Source: Rattus norvegicus (taxonomy: Eukaryota > Chordata > Mammalia > Rodentia > Muridae). From it: a DNA stretch of 64,000 nucleotides. The stretch spans positions 94,975,859 through 95,039,858 of the forward strand of contig NC_086026.1 of the NCBI RefSeq assembly GCF_036323735.1, read 5' to 3'. The notes beneath the pieces are model-generated. The model was not told the origin of the DNA. It ran no database searches and was given only the letters and a program-made list of their open reading frames with translations. Shown here piece after piece: positions 48,195 to 60,416 of this stretch. The first letter of the stretch is position 1, and each line of letters begins with the position of its first letter. The translations under genes and the position numbers were made by a program.

Positions 48195-48838
48195 GTCCTT
48201 AATGTACAAATGTCACTAAACTAGGTGAGAAGTAGACACTTTTGCTTTCTTTGAAGACTCAGTTGTGTCGTGAGTTTTGCTGGAACTGTCTTATGAGAGG
48301 ATGTTTTGCAGAGAACAATCATGTGGTATTTTTCTGGAAGGTGTCTGGGAGAGGGTGTATGATGTTTTTTGCTGGAGTGGATGCTTGAGAGGGCGTGTGA
48401 TGTTTAGAAAGAATATAAATGAAACCCCATAGACAGTCAGAAGACACTCTTGCATTGGTCTGCCTTGCAATGTTTTGCTGGTCTTCACTGTTCTTTGATT
48501 GTCATGACTTTGTAGAGAGAGATGCGCCAAAATCTTCTTGTGGTATTCAGGTTGCATCTTGCTGCTTCTATGGATTCCTGCTGATTCATCAGAGCCTGGC
48601 AGTTTCTGCTGGATTGAGCCATTGCTACTGATTCATGTTTGGTGTTTGCCAATTGGACCAGACTGCCACTACTGATTCTTGTTTTGAATTGCCCCAAAGA
48701 ACTACGTTTAAACAGATCCACATCCCCCTTGTCCTATTAACCACTTATCTTCCCTACCTTTGGTCAGTGGGCTGGAAGGGAGGTTGAGGTGTTTAAGAGC
48801 CCTTATTAAACTAGGTTTTGAAAAATCTAAGTCTACAT
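48195..48838 (+). mobile_element. Rodent dispersed repeat, LTR-like (copy 2)
   Basis: Same family and orientation as 10535-11215: shared GACTCAGTTGTGTC, GGATGTTTTGC blocks, GTCATGACTTTGTAGAGAGA, GAATTGCC region and an end AGAGCCCTTATTAAAC followed by AAAAATCTA. Repeat boundaries agree between the copies at the CTACA end, which helps define the element's 3' limit. Confidence 0.6.
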
Positions 48839-49290
48839 GTCTGGAGCCATTTGCCTGTTTCTGAATCAGAGGAAACGTCTGCCTGGTAGGCAGGGTCAAG
48901 ACAGGACAAGGCTTGCTGACCTGTTAAGATGTTTTGCAGACAACCAGATTTCCTGATCGGCTGCTGCATGGAATGTTGAGCGGAAATATATCTGAGGGTC
49001 AAGTTGAGGAGCTGAACGGTCTATTGACCTTAGAGGAAGGAACAGGGAAACCTCTGGATAAGAACAGGTATCCTATCTGTATGTCAGCAATTGTTTCTGC
49101 TGGCTTGTGGTTTTGCTTCCCACAACACTGTAGAGTATAAAACAGTTGTACTCATTAACCTCGGGGCTGCAGTATTCACAAACAGTCCTCTCTTGTCTCT
49201 ATGTCTTCTTTCTTTAATCATCCTCACTCCTCCCCTCAGGGACTGTTCTACTCATGCCCGTGTGCTCAGGCACACATACATAGGTCAGTC
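48839..49290 (+). mobile_element. Possible solo LTR of an endogenous retrovirus
   Basis: Begins TGTCTGGAGCC exactly where the preceding dispersed repeat ends. It contains a TATA-like GTATAAAA at about 49134 and a following C/T-rich block with TCTTTCTTTAATC, the layout of a rodent ERV long terminal repeat. No internal viral genes, primer-binding site or second LTR are seen. The 3' end is uncertain. Confidence 0.35.
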
Positions 49291-49560
49291 TTTTAACTCT
49301 TGAATTTCAATTCAAAAATGTCTTGATGAGAAAAGCTGTCTTGAGAGAGACATTTACACATGCTGTGATTATAAGTTTAAAGCTGGTTAATACATATTTA
49401 CACAATTTGCAAATACAAGAACAATTGGCACATACAATTATGTCCAATACAAACTATGTGTTTGAAATGAAGAAACTTCTAAAGATTATCAGTGAAGCCA
49501 GTTAGAGAAACTGAAATCTCCAGAAAATGATTAGTATTCAAGTTGAAAAAAAAACAAACC

Positions 49561-49942
49561 AAGAAGAAGAAGAAAAAGAAGAGGAAGGAGAAGAAGAAGA
49601 AGAAGAAGAAGAAGAAGAAGAAGAAGAAGAAGAAGAAGAAGAAGAAGAAGAAGAAGAAGAAGAAGAAGAAAAAGAAGAAGAAGGAGGAGGAGGAGGAGAA
49701 AGAAGAAGAAGGAGGAGGAGGAGGAGGAGGAGGAGGAGAAGAAGAAGAAGAAGAAGAAGAAGAAGAAGAAGAAGAAGAAGAAGAAGAAGAAGAAGAAGGA
49801 GAAGGAGAAGGAGAAGGAGAAGGAGAAGGAGAAGGAGAAGGAGAAGGAGAAGGAGAAGGAGAAGGAGAAGGAGAAGGAGAAGGAGAAGGAGAAGGAGAAG
49901 AAGAAGAAGAAGAAGAAGAAGAAGAAGAAGAAGAAGAAGAAG

Positions 49943-49972
<30 letters not shown>
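49561..49972. repeat. 412-nt uninterrupted purine tract, GAA/GGA
   Basis: Plus strand has no C or T from 49561 to 49972. Blocks in order: (GAA)n, (GGA)n, (GAA)n, (GGA)n, (GAA)n, a block of about 17 GAAGGA hexamers (about 49798-49900), then (GAA)n. A GGGAAAGGAAGGGAAG end follows to about 50003. Sense and antisense frames here (poly-E, poly-K, poly-R, poly-S, poly-F) are artefacts of the repeat. Confidence 0.97.
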
Positions 49973-49974
<2 letters not shown>

Positions 49975-50004
49975 GAAGAAGGGAAAGGAAGGGAAGGGAA
50001 GGGA

Positions 50005-51859
50005 GCTTCTAAAATCATTATCACATTTGTAAAAGGTTATGTTGGACTCATGTATGGTCATTGGTGGCTAGTGGCCCATGCCAAGTGTCTAGTTCACGAT
50101 TCAAGGTCCTTTATCACTTTATACCTTCTCTGTACTTTAAGTTGGACCAGCAACAGATCTCTTTCTTCCCCTTCTTTTTTCTCTTCTAATCATCTCTACC
50201 ATCTTACTCCCACTTTGATATGAGTTCATCTAAACACAGACAGCACTAGCTTGGCATCACAGTGTAAGTTTAATCAGGTAATTAAATCCCTTGGCCTGTC
50301 TGTAGATCTCCATGAACTAACTGTGCACTCCTCACTACTCCTCTGCATGACCTACACTCTCTATTTCTTTCAAGTTCTACAATGGCCCCTCCTTTACATC
50401 TTCTTGGACTTAGATATGATAATAGTCCAACATCATTTGGATCTCTCCTAGACCCACATACAATAAACTACCCATTTGGAAGGGAAGCTCTTCTGACCAT
50501 CTATTTTCTGTTGGAATCTAACTACTGTGTGGTCTTTTACCACATTAGATTGTATAAGAGCCACAGGATACTTCAAGGCCTTCTTCCTTGCTTCAAAGTA
50601 CACGAATCTTGTTTGTCATCATGCAGAGCTCAACCATATGACATTATACCTCTTTGTCTGAATTACTTTTGTCCTTAGTTCTTATTCCTCTGAACCCAGA
50701 GATAAAAATCTTACCAAATTGAATTAGATTTCAATTGGAATAGTCAAGACATTACTTTGGGAATGTTTTTTGTGAAGAAATTTCAAAATGAAAAAAGCCC
50801 ACAAGGCTTTATCATTTTGCCTAAACCTGTACTTGAACAACTACTTATGAAAGAACCATGTACTGAGTCTCTTCCACAGAAACTCTCAACTTTCTACTAG
50901 CACAATTCCTATCTTAAACATATACATAAATAGGAAAAATATCTATCTTTTAAGCTGTTAGTTTAATCTAAACTGCTATAAAATCTTTTACAACCCAACT
51001 TCTTAGTATTTTCGTTTTCTTTCCAAACAAAATATGTCCTGTGGTCCTTTGGTCTCACTTTTACAATCATCAGCTTTTGCTATTGGCTTTTCTTCATGTG
51101 GAAAAAATTGAATTTATTTCCCAACAAAACGAAATTTTGAAAAATACATTTGCCAGTGGTTTGACCTTAGCCGGAGTGAATGAATCTAGATTTTTGGCCT
51201 GATTGTTCTGATTCTGGGTCAAAATGGATTTGTCCGACATCTACTTGGAGAGGATTGAATATGCAATTGGCAGTTTTTGAAAGACAAGGAGAGTGATAGT
51301 CTTGGCCTTGATCCCTCCAACATCTTGAATTATCATTGTTCAGAGATCAGTCCACCAATTGTCTCAAATACAAAGGAGAGACAGCAGTCAATGCTACAGT
51401 GAATGAAGAAAGGGTTGGGTTTTTGTTGTTGTTGTTGTTTTGTTTTGTTTTGTTTTGAAGAAAAGACAGTTCATGTGTTTCTTGGTGAAAGTGGGATCCT
51501 TTTTTCATAATTGATATTTCTGTTGATGGTATTTCATGTCACTTACATATTTAAGCATTTAAGAGGAGTGTCAGGCACTTCAAAATACCACAATAATAGA
51601 AAGATGGACGATAGTATTATTCTTTTAGAAATAAAAATATTATTTTAGTGAACAAAGATGTTGAAAATCTTGATTGGTCTTTTGTATAGTCACCATGCAT
51701 ATTGGTCTTAAGTTATCAATATCCCTTAACTCATGTGATAAAACTTTTCCAGCCTTTTAGTTTCAAAGTTAAAATGCCTACATTTGGAAGAGCTAAACAT
51801 GTAGAAATATTTGATTAAACACATAAAATACTGCAAATATTAAGTAGTCTTTTATTTAT
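50005..51859. other. No gene seen
   Basis: A TTG/TTTTG simple tract at 51420-51457. Frames of 66-98 codons near 50251-50678 have no recognisable content. Confidence 0.45.
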
Positions 51860-51950
51860 TTTAAATTTTTTCATAAATTTTATTTTGATCATAGTCTTTG
51901 CCTTACCCTAACTCCTCCCAGATCCTACCTACCCAGTCCCCACACACCCA

Positions 51951-51954
<4 letters not shown>
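51860..51954 (-). mobile_element. Antisense Lx-type L1 fragment (short)
   Basis: ATTTTATTTTGATCATAG followed by CTAACTCCTCCCAGATCCTA is a familiar antisense rodent L1 phrase. It runs straight into a CT microsatellite. Confidence 0.45.

Positions 51955-52014
<60 letters not shown>
51955..52014. repeat. (CT)n microsatellite
   Basis: About 29 CT units. Confidence 0.95.
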
Positions 52015-52016
<2 letters not shown>

Positions 52017-54251
52017 AGGTTCATTTTGAAGATCTGATAATTATATCCAAAGACTTTTACTCTCTGTGGGGTTTTGTGGTAATGAATGACCATCCATTGC
52101 AAGAGCAATAAACAACATTTACCTTCGAGGGTATAATAGTTTCACTTAAGGGTTTCATTGGTATCACAAATAAATACCTCAAGTAGTCATTGTGGAAGTT
52201 GTCAGTTCCACTCAAAACGGTTCTCCCTTATGGAGCTCTTGGCTCTATAAATAAAATACATTCTCTTTAAGTAAGTGTAAGTATATTTAAGTTATCTTTA
52301 TTTTCATCCCCATTCTATGCTTCTATTCATTGTAAATTATTTTCTTTCTTTTTCCTTCCTTTCTTCTTTCCTTATTTCTTTCTTTTTGTTCTTATTTTTC
52401 AAGACACAACACCCTCCTGATCATTCCCTATTCAGGCATCTTTATTTTTCTTTTATGCAATTTATTAAATTGTCTTTACAAAGAAGTGCACAAAATGCAC
52501 ACATGATACTTATTTTCAAATGGCAAGTACAAACATTAACTACTGAGCTCACTAAGGGAACCCCCTTAGGTGCTATGCTAATGTCAGTCTCCAACAGTCT
52601 TTGCCCTATAATATTGTGATAGCTTCTATACCGAAATCTGCCTTGATAATCCCTCCCAGTGAACTATGCAGCAAAATTTCCCCTTTAAGGAACATGTGTC
52701 AATGGCATTCTCAAGCCACTTATATCTGAAACTAACAACACTCAGGATAGTAGGAAAATATCTAGCATCCTCACATTTCACTCAGTGCCTTCTTGTCCTG
52801 CCATTTAATTAACAATAGGTTCCTGCCACTTTGGCTCCTTCCAAATCCTTTGAAAGATATGGCCAGTGCTTAACCAAGAAGAAAGATAATCCTAGTGTTT
52901 AAATGTCAGCCACTATAACCCTAACACTTTTGTCTATGTAATATGTGATTTTTATTTGGGAAAAATGCATGAGAGAAGAAGTGATAGAATTATATTTCTT
53001 CTTTTATGCAATTATAGAATGGGTCTCTTTAAACAAATATAATGCTAACACCTAAGATAAATTATTCAATGCAAGCTGTTTCTTCACCCTGATCCCTCAT
53101 TCATTCTGCTGTCATTTAGAGACATTGTTCCTAAGGTAAAGTGGCACCCAGATGTTGTCACAGTTCTGCAATGTTTGTGTCTTTGTGTTCACATAAGACC
53201 CCATAATGTTACTGGCTTAGTACCTATGGAAATGCTAATTTCATTTTAAAGTAAGCAATGTTTTTTTAAAAAACATACTCTTTTTGCAAGCCTGTCTGTT
53301 GCCAGATATTCCAAAGCAGGTGCAAGGGGCTTAGCAACCTCTGAGGTGTAAACAAAAGTTTCATGTATGAGTCAATGTGACCTTTCCTAGCTGAAAACAG
53401 GGGAAGTGAAGCTGAGAACACCAGCCTATGTTCTCAGCTCACCCAGGCACATGAGTAAGCAGAGTGTTAAAGGTATGGGTGTTTTCAGGGAATGTAGATT
53501 AAATGTGGGCCTCTTGAGGCTCCTTCTCAATATTCATAGGCAAAATATGTTCCAGATTTAAATTTATTCTTCATGGACTCTGCCTCCCAGCAGATTCAGT
53601 CAAATGATCACATTTCTTTCTCAAAGTACAAAATTTTCACACCAAACTCCCCACTCAAATCTATCACCTATATAAGTAGACTTTAATGAGTCAAATCCTT
53701 TAAGCAGCAAAATAGTCTTCCTTTTGGCAGGTTGAAAAGAAACACAGTATTTTGATATTTGAAATTAGTTCAGATACCTTCCTGGTGTGTTTTTGTGATT
53801 CTCCTTAAATTCTTTTGAGTTTTGCTTTCTCAAAATAATATTCCACATTGAGATACTATTTTTTTTCTTTCTGGTTTCTTTTATGGAACATTTCATATGC
53901 TTCCATGCCCTTCAGCTAATTTCAGAGACTATCAAGCACTGTTTGTTTTTTCTTGTATGTATTAATACTTAGAAATGTCCGAGAAGGCAATGAACTTCAC
54001 TAGTCTTGGCAGAAAGCATGCAAACCCTGAGGAGAGCATGCTGGGAGCTCTGGTCTGGCTGCCTGACTTCCTGAACTTAATCAAGCATGTGATGATTTTT
54101 TCCCCTACTAGACTTTGAAAGCAGAACATTTTATCCCTAAAGAATTCAAAATACAATTTACTTGTTTGAAGTAACATTCGGTGATACTTTGTTGTTCGAT
54201 GTTAATAATTTGATTAATTCATTTATGTACTGGACGTGTCTATATTTATGT
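52015..54251. other. No gene seen
   Basis: A T/C-rich stretch at 52340-52400 underlies a 100-codon frame (52317-52619) without known domains. Confidence 0.45.

Positions 54252-54291
<40 letters not shown>
54252..54291. repeat. (CA)n microsatellite
   Basis: About 20 CA units. Confidence 0.95.
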
Positions 54292-54294
<3 letters not shown>

Positions 54295-55849
54295 GCTGAA
54301 CACAAGGAGCTCCACTCTTCACTGAAGGCCATGGTTATCTATTTATTGAACCACCACTGACTACCCTGACCTGACATAAGTAACTCATGAGTGAGTCCAC
54401 ATACCATGAGGTTTTTCAAGCCACATTTCTGATTCTCTCTGTGGTTGCTGAGGTCAATATGAATTAAGACAAAAAACCCCTAAGTAAGTCAGGCAGCTCT
54501 TCCTCTCACTGTAAATACTATTGGTTATACAATGCTCCAAACTGTCTTATTTGGGGTTGAGGCAATCATGAGCCTTTCTTGGTCTTGCTGGGAAACAAAA
54601 CTCCTTCTTAAAGAGTCTTAAGTGGTTGCAGTTTAAGACTCCCACTGTTCTCTAACGCAGATTGACATACATGCCTTCATCCACAGAGCTGAACAAAGAT
54701 AATTAGACTTGGCTTAACCAGGCAAGATGTAAGAGAATCTTTTGTTGCTTGTTTCAAAGTCTTTACCTATTTAAGTGGTTTAGATACTGTATTTCCTGAT
54801 TATCATAGTTTCTTATCATACATTATCAAAACCCCAATCTGCATACTAAATCATGGGACCACCCGTCCTCTCTGTTAGAGCTGGGAACTGAGAGCTATCT
54901 TTTGTTACTTCTACAATTTTCTTTTCCTCCTCACCCTCTGATTCTCCTAAACTTTAGATTTCAAATAATTGCATAATTACATCTCAGGAAGGGTCTTTCT
55001 CGGGTATCTAATTTGAAATCCCCATTTTTTGGCATTCATGAAGCTGTAAGAAACAAGCCAAAAAATACCCCCCATTGGCTAAACTAATCTAGTTCATCCC
55101 TCATGGACACGTTGAAAGGCACGTCTCCTAGGTGATTCTAGACCCTGGCAAGGTGACAGTACTGACCAGCTTGGCGCTTGGCACTAGTATAATCAAACCT
55201 GCTGTGAACGCTCTTCATATTCTCACTCCCTGCCTTCTTGTTTATGTTTAGGGAATTGGCCTGCCTGAGAAAAACAAGAGGGTGTAGAAATGATTCAGGG
55301 TTAGAAAAAATGAGATGTTGTCAACTGACTGTCCAATGGAGAAACTGCATCACCCTAGAAACTAAGGTGCTTATTATACACAGCTAAAGAAGGAGGTTGG
55401 GTTACTGCATACAGGTGACAAGGAATATGGATTATAACAAATAAAAAGGAGGCAAGATCTATAGCATGCAGCTCAACATCAGGACAAATTTAACTAATCC
55501 CAGCAGGATCAATCTCTATAGGAAAACAGTCTTTAGGTCTTGAGCATCTGAAGGGAGAAAGCTATTGTGAGCATTTTCTGCACCCACTGTCAACATTCTC
55601 AGTCAAACCAGAAGAAGAATTTCCCTGAGTCTCACCATGATATTGGAAGACTTGGCCATTTTGCCATGGGCCAGCTAACTGTGGGGCAGGGACTAGACAA
55701 AATGTTAGCAGCGAGGATTATGACAATCAGTCATTTAAGGGAAATACCCCAAGCCCCTCCACATACAGATGAGGCATTCCTAACATCTCAGATCAAGTCA
55801 GTAGAAAGCATCAGCCATTAGACCCCGATCCACCCCAAAATCTATGTAA
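54292..55849. other. No gene seen
   Basis: One 84-codon plus-strand frame (55567-55821) with two early cysteines and histidines (FCTHCQH) looks slightly gene-like but matches nothing I recognise. Confidence 0.4.
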
Positions 55850-56215
55850 GGCCTTATCAACAAGGAACAAAGCACATGAAGTATTTCACCAAAGACCGTC
55901 AGAGAGTATCTCTCTCATTTTCTCCCGAAGCCTTCGTTCGTCCCTGGAAGCTGCTCAAGCCTACCACAATCACTTCTTGCTTAGTTACCTGACCTTGGCT
56001 CCTAGCCACCTGCCCGCTGTGTCCCATCAGCCTGCCACCAGGTGCCGGGCAACGGGCAGCTGAGGAGAAGCCTGGCAGCCCCCCTTGCTCCAGCTCTTCT
56101 CCCCCTCAGAGAGCTTCAATTCTTTGGCTATTCTAGCTGTGCTAGAGCCCCACAGATCCCTGCAGATGGTGCCCAGCAATTGGTCATTAAAACTATCCTA
56201 TAACATCTCATTCCA
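55850..56215 (+). mobile_element. Possible LTR-like fragment
   Basis: Relatively GC-rich for the region, with a CCTGCCACCAGG block, CTGTGCTAGAGCCCCACAG and an end TTGGTCATTAAAACTATCC resembling the polyadenylation part of a rodent LTR. No internal retroviral sequence found nearby. Weak. Confidence 0.25.
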
Positions 56216-56599
56216 AACATTTTTGATTTCTATTTCATATTTATAGAGATTTGCAGGGCAATGTAAAGTAACAGTTCAAGGTACAACATTTCCCAGACTG
56301 GAAATGGGCTTTTTTGCTATATATACCCAAACCTTCAAATAGATAATCTGGGTAAAACTCATTAGATCGTAGCTTGGCAGTAACAGACAGCACTTAGGAA
56401 TAACCCTCAACTATATAGATACTATGGGAGACCCAACACCTTTCCAAATACACTCAGTTAAAATTTAGTAAAACAGTATCATTAACCAAGGAACTTGCTC
56501 TGTCCTTTCTAGTTCTGTGGTATCTTTCACATACGGCAAAAATAAGTACTATTTTAATATAACATAATAAAAAGGTTCTGGGTAAATAATTTAGAAATC
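56216..56599. other. No gene seen
   Basis: Nothing recognised. Confidence 0.4.
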
Positions 56600-56910
56600 A
56601 CCCACAGATTGTAGCATCCCTGAGTGCCATGGGTATTAACTGCTCCTGAACACATATGGTCCTCAGGCCCAGCTCGGAAGCTGGACTTTAGTCCAATGCT
56701 TGGGTGTAAGTATCTGCATCTGCCTCAGTCAGCTGCTTGTTGGGCTTCTTGGAGGACCACTATGGTAGGCTCCTGTCTGTAAGCTCACCATAGCATCAGT
56801 AATAGTGTCAGGCCTTGGAGCCTCCCCTTGAGATTTATCCCAAGTTGGGCCATTCACTAAATGGCTTTTACCTCAGTCTCCTCTCCATTTTTGTCCCTGC
56901 TTGAACTGGG
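56600..56910 (-). mobile_element. Antisense Lx-type L1 non-coding fragment
   Basis: GTAGCATCCCTGAGTGCCAT, TTGGAGGACCACTATGGTAG, GCATCAGTAATAGTGTCAGG and TTTTGTCCCTGC are standard antisense rodent L1 phrases. No open frame. Confidence 0.6.
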
Positions 56911-57042
56911 AAGCACATGCTGTATCACAAGCCGATTAAGTATTTAAAAATCCACTTTGAAATTGTGAATACATTTCCAAGTAGATTTCTGGTATCTTTC
57001 CCTGCCTATCACCCCACTCTGAGCATGCATATATATGCGCAT

Positions 57043-57044
<2 letters not shown>

Positions 57045-57080
<36 letters not shown>
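57045..57080. repeat. (CA)n microsatellite
   Basis: About 18 CA units. Confidence 0.95.
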
Positions 57081-57083
<3 letters not shown>

Positions 57084-58984
57084 TGTAGGCCTGTTCCAAT
57101 GATAAAAAAAAATGGTGTGTACTTAGAATCAATATTTTTTCCAATTCCACAAATGTGGAAAGGGACACAGAAATTTTTCATCATTGTACCTTAACATTTT
57201 TCTCAAATAAGACACCAAAGCCAATGGTGAGCAATGTAAAATAAAGTTCTACAGCATTCTCAGCAAATCCTTCAAAAATAACTCTCTTACGTCAAGTTTG
57301 GGACTGATTTTTCCTCCTGGCTCCATGATACCAGAAATAAGACTCAGACCCCGAATATATTTACAAATAGGCCCTACTGCTAGGCTCTTCTCTGACTAGA
57401 TCATAGCTAAAATAACCCATTTATATTAACCTACATTGTCCCACATGGCTGGTTACCTGTGCTCACGTACCAAGTATCCTTCTCCTCACATCTTCCTGTG
57501 AAGATCTTTCCATGCCTGGCTCTATCCCAGAATCCTTTCTGCCTCCCAGATATACTACCTCCTATTTTCTGCCTAAGCCATAGGCCATAGGCTTTTAAAT
57601 TGACAGATAACACATCTATACAATACACAAGATATTCTCTCTACACTTAACCTTGTTCTCCCCAGTTGTACTCCCTGCTGACACCAACCATACTTCTCCT
57701 CGATGCCTCATACATGCTTCGCAAGACACCCTTGACATCACAAAGCAAGTTCCCTCACCACTCCCCAAATTTGCACGCACTGCTCACTTGGTTGAAAGTG
57801 GATAGTGACCAGGTCTTAGGTACGGCATACTCTACTCTCCCACAAGCATAATGAAAAGTCTCTGTTAACTGGATACTTTCTTGAGCAGAACAATGACAAT
57901 ATTCATGTCATAAATATATTCATTTCACCCCCACTGCTAGATTAAAACAAGGTGTGATCAAGATGCTGATAACCTCAAAGATACCTGCCCATATCTACCC
58001 TGTCAACAACCCCCAGAATGATGAGCCCTTCCTTGTTAAAAGTATATCACAGGTAAATTGAAGCAGAAGAAAGAATTCAGAATGCAGACTTCATCTAATC
58101 ACTCCGTACTCATGAGATAATTATCTTTCCAACTCCTTTCTGGCCAATTCTACATGGGAGGCCTTCTCGGGGCAGAATGAGATGCCGCCAAAGGGCTCTT
58201 CAGCTGAAGCCTACTCTAAATACCACCGGGGGATGAAATTGTGATTAGTTGTTATTTCTTTTTTAAGGTGTGTTTCTGAGTGCTTTGTCCTGTGACAGCC
58301 GATTTCCACTGACTTTCTGGATTATAAATAGAAATGTTGAGTCCATGGCTCTGGGGTATGGAGTCTGGTGATGAGGGGCTGGCCCCTGGTTAAGGTCTGG
58401 GTCCTGTGCCATGTGCTTATAGAAAGCAAGTGGTCATGAAAGCCAGAGAACAAGAGAACAGAGGAGACCAAATTCCTATCAGGCTACTCTTCAGGTACAG
58501 AACCCATTTCCTGGATGATAACATGGATCATAACATGGATAATAACATGGGAACAGTCTGTTCAGATAAATTACACTTAAAAGTCAACTTCTATCATCTT
58601 GGCTACTGTTACACTTCAGCATAGATTTTGCAGGGGCCATTCAAACTATAGGAGTAAAGAATTACACTCCAAATTTGGTAAATATCTCCTGATAAGCAAA
58701 GAATAGTGGTGATTCCAGACCTTGCATAGACCTTGCATAGCCTGGAGTGTTCATTCTAAAATTGCTTTTCCTGAAGCTACATCAGAGGTACTGCCCAGGC
58801 ACATGGGCCCTGCCAGAAGCTGAAAACTCCAAGACCTCCAACGGTGACTTTATTATGATAATTATTTTCACAGTCCATTTTCATATTATCATTCTCTACT
58901 TTATCTCTATTCAAGTATTTTATAAGGAAAAGATCAAGGAGGGAAGTGTGGGAGGGAACTCTACCTAAATTAATCACCTTGAAG
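57081..58984. other. No gene seen
   Basis: A short tandem of ATAACATGGAT at 58518-58552. Frames of 60-73 codons have no known content. Confidence 0.45.
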
Positions 58985-59511
58985 AAAAACTAGGCCTATG
59001 CTCCATGCTCATGCTGGTACAATCTGATGAATTATTACAAAAGCAGTAAAAATGCTAGCCTTTATATACTAAAGCTGGACTTTCAGAAAAAGAAAGTGGG
59101 GGAAAAAATCTCCCATTCATAACAACTGCCCCAAAACCTAAATGCCTAGGATGATATAGTGCAAGTCCCTGGCAATAAAATTTTCTATAGAATGAGAGTC
59201 CATGAAGTTAAACAAGATACTAGATGAGAGAAGGACCTCCCATGTTCTTAGATTGTCAGAATAATTATGAAAATAGCCACACTATGAAAACTAACCTACA
59301 GATTTAATATAATACCCATTAAAATTCCAAATTCATATTTCATAGATTAAAAATAAGTATATGGATTCATATGGGGAACATGAAAGACTATAAATTACCA
59401 AAAGAACCCAAAGAAGTAAACACACAGTGGTGGTATCACAACACTGAATCTCAAGCTACAGAATTATAATGATAGCCTAGTAGTGGTACAAAAACAGACA
59501 AGAAATAGAAA

Positions 59512-59745
59512 GATGTCTCGGTGGCTGAGAGAACTGGTTGCTCTTCCAGTGAATGAAGGAGTTTGGCTTCTAGCTCCTACATAGTGGCTCACAACCATTA
59601 GAAACTCTAGTTCCAGGAAATTCAGTGCCCCTTTTCAAGCTTCCGCAGGCACTGGACATAACATGGCACACAGACTTATGTTTGGGCAACATACTCATAC
59701 ACATAAAACAATAAAATACTAATAACAAAAATATATGTAGATCAA
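59512..59745 (+). mobile_element. B2-like SINE inserted in old L1
   Basis: AAGATGTCTCGGTGGCTGAG, GTTGCTCTTCCAGTG, TTGGCTTCTAGCTCCTACA, GTGGCTCACAACCATTAG and CAATAAAATACTAATAAC follow the B2 layout. L1 ORF2 continues on both sides. Confidence 0.75.
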
Positions 59746-60265
59746 TAAAATGGAATGGAGCACATAGAAATGAACCAATAATGTTATCGTCGCCCAGTTT
59801 TTGACAAAGAAGGCAGGAACAAGAAGTATTGATAACTGGTGCTGCTGCTACAGCTGGATATCCACTGAAAGAAGAATGAAATTAGAAACATATATTTCAG
59901 CATAAACAAAGATCAATTTGAAATGGATCGAATACCTTAAGTAATTCTAAATACAAAATACTGAAACTGGTAGAGGAAAAGATAGAACATGCTTTTCCAG
60001 AAATTAAGCTGGCAAAAAAACTGAAGCAGAAGTTCGATAACAAAGGAACTAGCCCCAAGTATCAATGGATAAAGCTACACGAAATTAAAACGGCTCACAC
60101 AGCAAAAGACAATACCAGCAGAGCCAATAGTCCACTGAATAGAAGAAAATTTTGGCTGCCCATGCTTCAGAGAGGGGGCTACTCTCCAGAATTTACAGAG
60201 AGCAGCACAAATTAAATATCAAATAAATGATATTGCCAATCAACAGATGGGCTACTTAAATGAAT

Positions 60266-60277
60266 GAACAGTTTTTA
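60266..60277 (+). repeat. Left target-site duplication of ID
   Basis: GAACAGTTTTTA, identical to 60405-60416. Confidence 0.9.
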
Positions 60278-60404
60278 CTCCTTTTCTTTTTTTTTCTTTT
60301 CTTTTTTTTTTTTTTTTTTTTTTTTCCGGAGCTGGGGACCGAACCCAGGGCCTTGCGCTTGCTAGGCAAGCGCTCTACCACTGAGCTAAATCCCCAACCC
60401 CAAC
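60278..60404 (-). mobile_element. ID SINE (rat ID family), near-canonical
   Basis: On the minus strand the 76-bp body (60401 to 60326) begins GGGGTTGGGGATTTAGCTCA and ends GGTCCCCAGCTCCGG, followed by an A-rich tail (antisense T run to about 60285). A box TAGCTCAGTGG and B box GGTTCGGTCCC of the RNA polymerase III promoter are intact. ID elements derive from BC1 RNA, which derives from tRNA-Ala, and are greatly amplified in rat. Flanked by GAACAGTTTTTA at 60266-60277 and 60405-60416. Confidence 0.95.
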
Positions 60405-60416
60405 GAACAGTTTTTA
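60405..60416 (+). repeat. Right target-site duplication of ID
   Basis: GAACAGTTTTTA, identical to 60266-60277. Confidence 0.9.

Noticed and set aside
49479..50223. Long frames of poly-Glu, poly-Lys, poly-Arg, poly-Ser or poly-Phe
   Set aside because: All arise from the GAA/GGA purine tract and have no non-repeat domain.
55567..55821. Possible zinc-finger-like small gene (FCTHCQH at the start)
   Set aside because: Only one cysteine-histidine cluster with no partner pair at finger spacing and no gene context; the match is too weak.
60326..60401. tRNA gene (A and B boxes and a tRNA-like 5' half)
   Set aside because: It is an ID SINE with an A-tail and target-site duplication; there is no complete tRNA cloverleaf.
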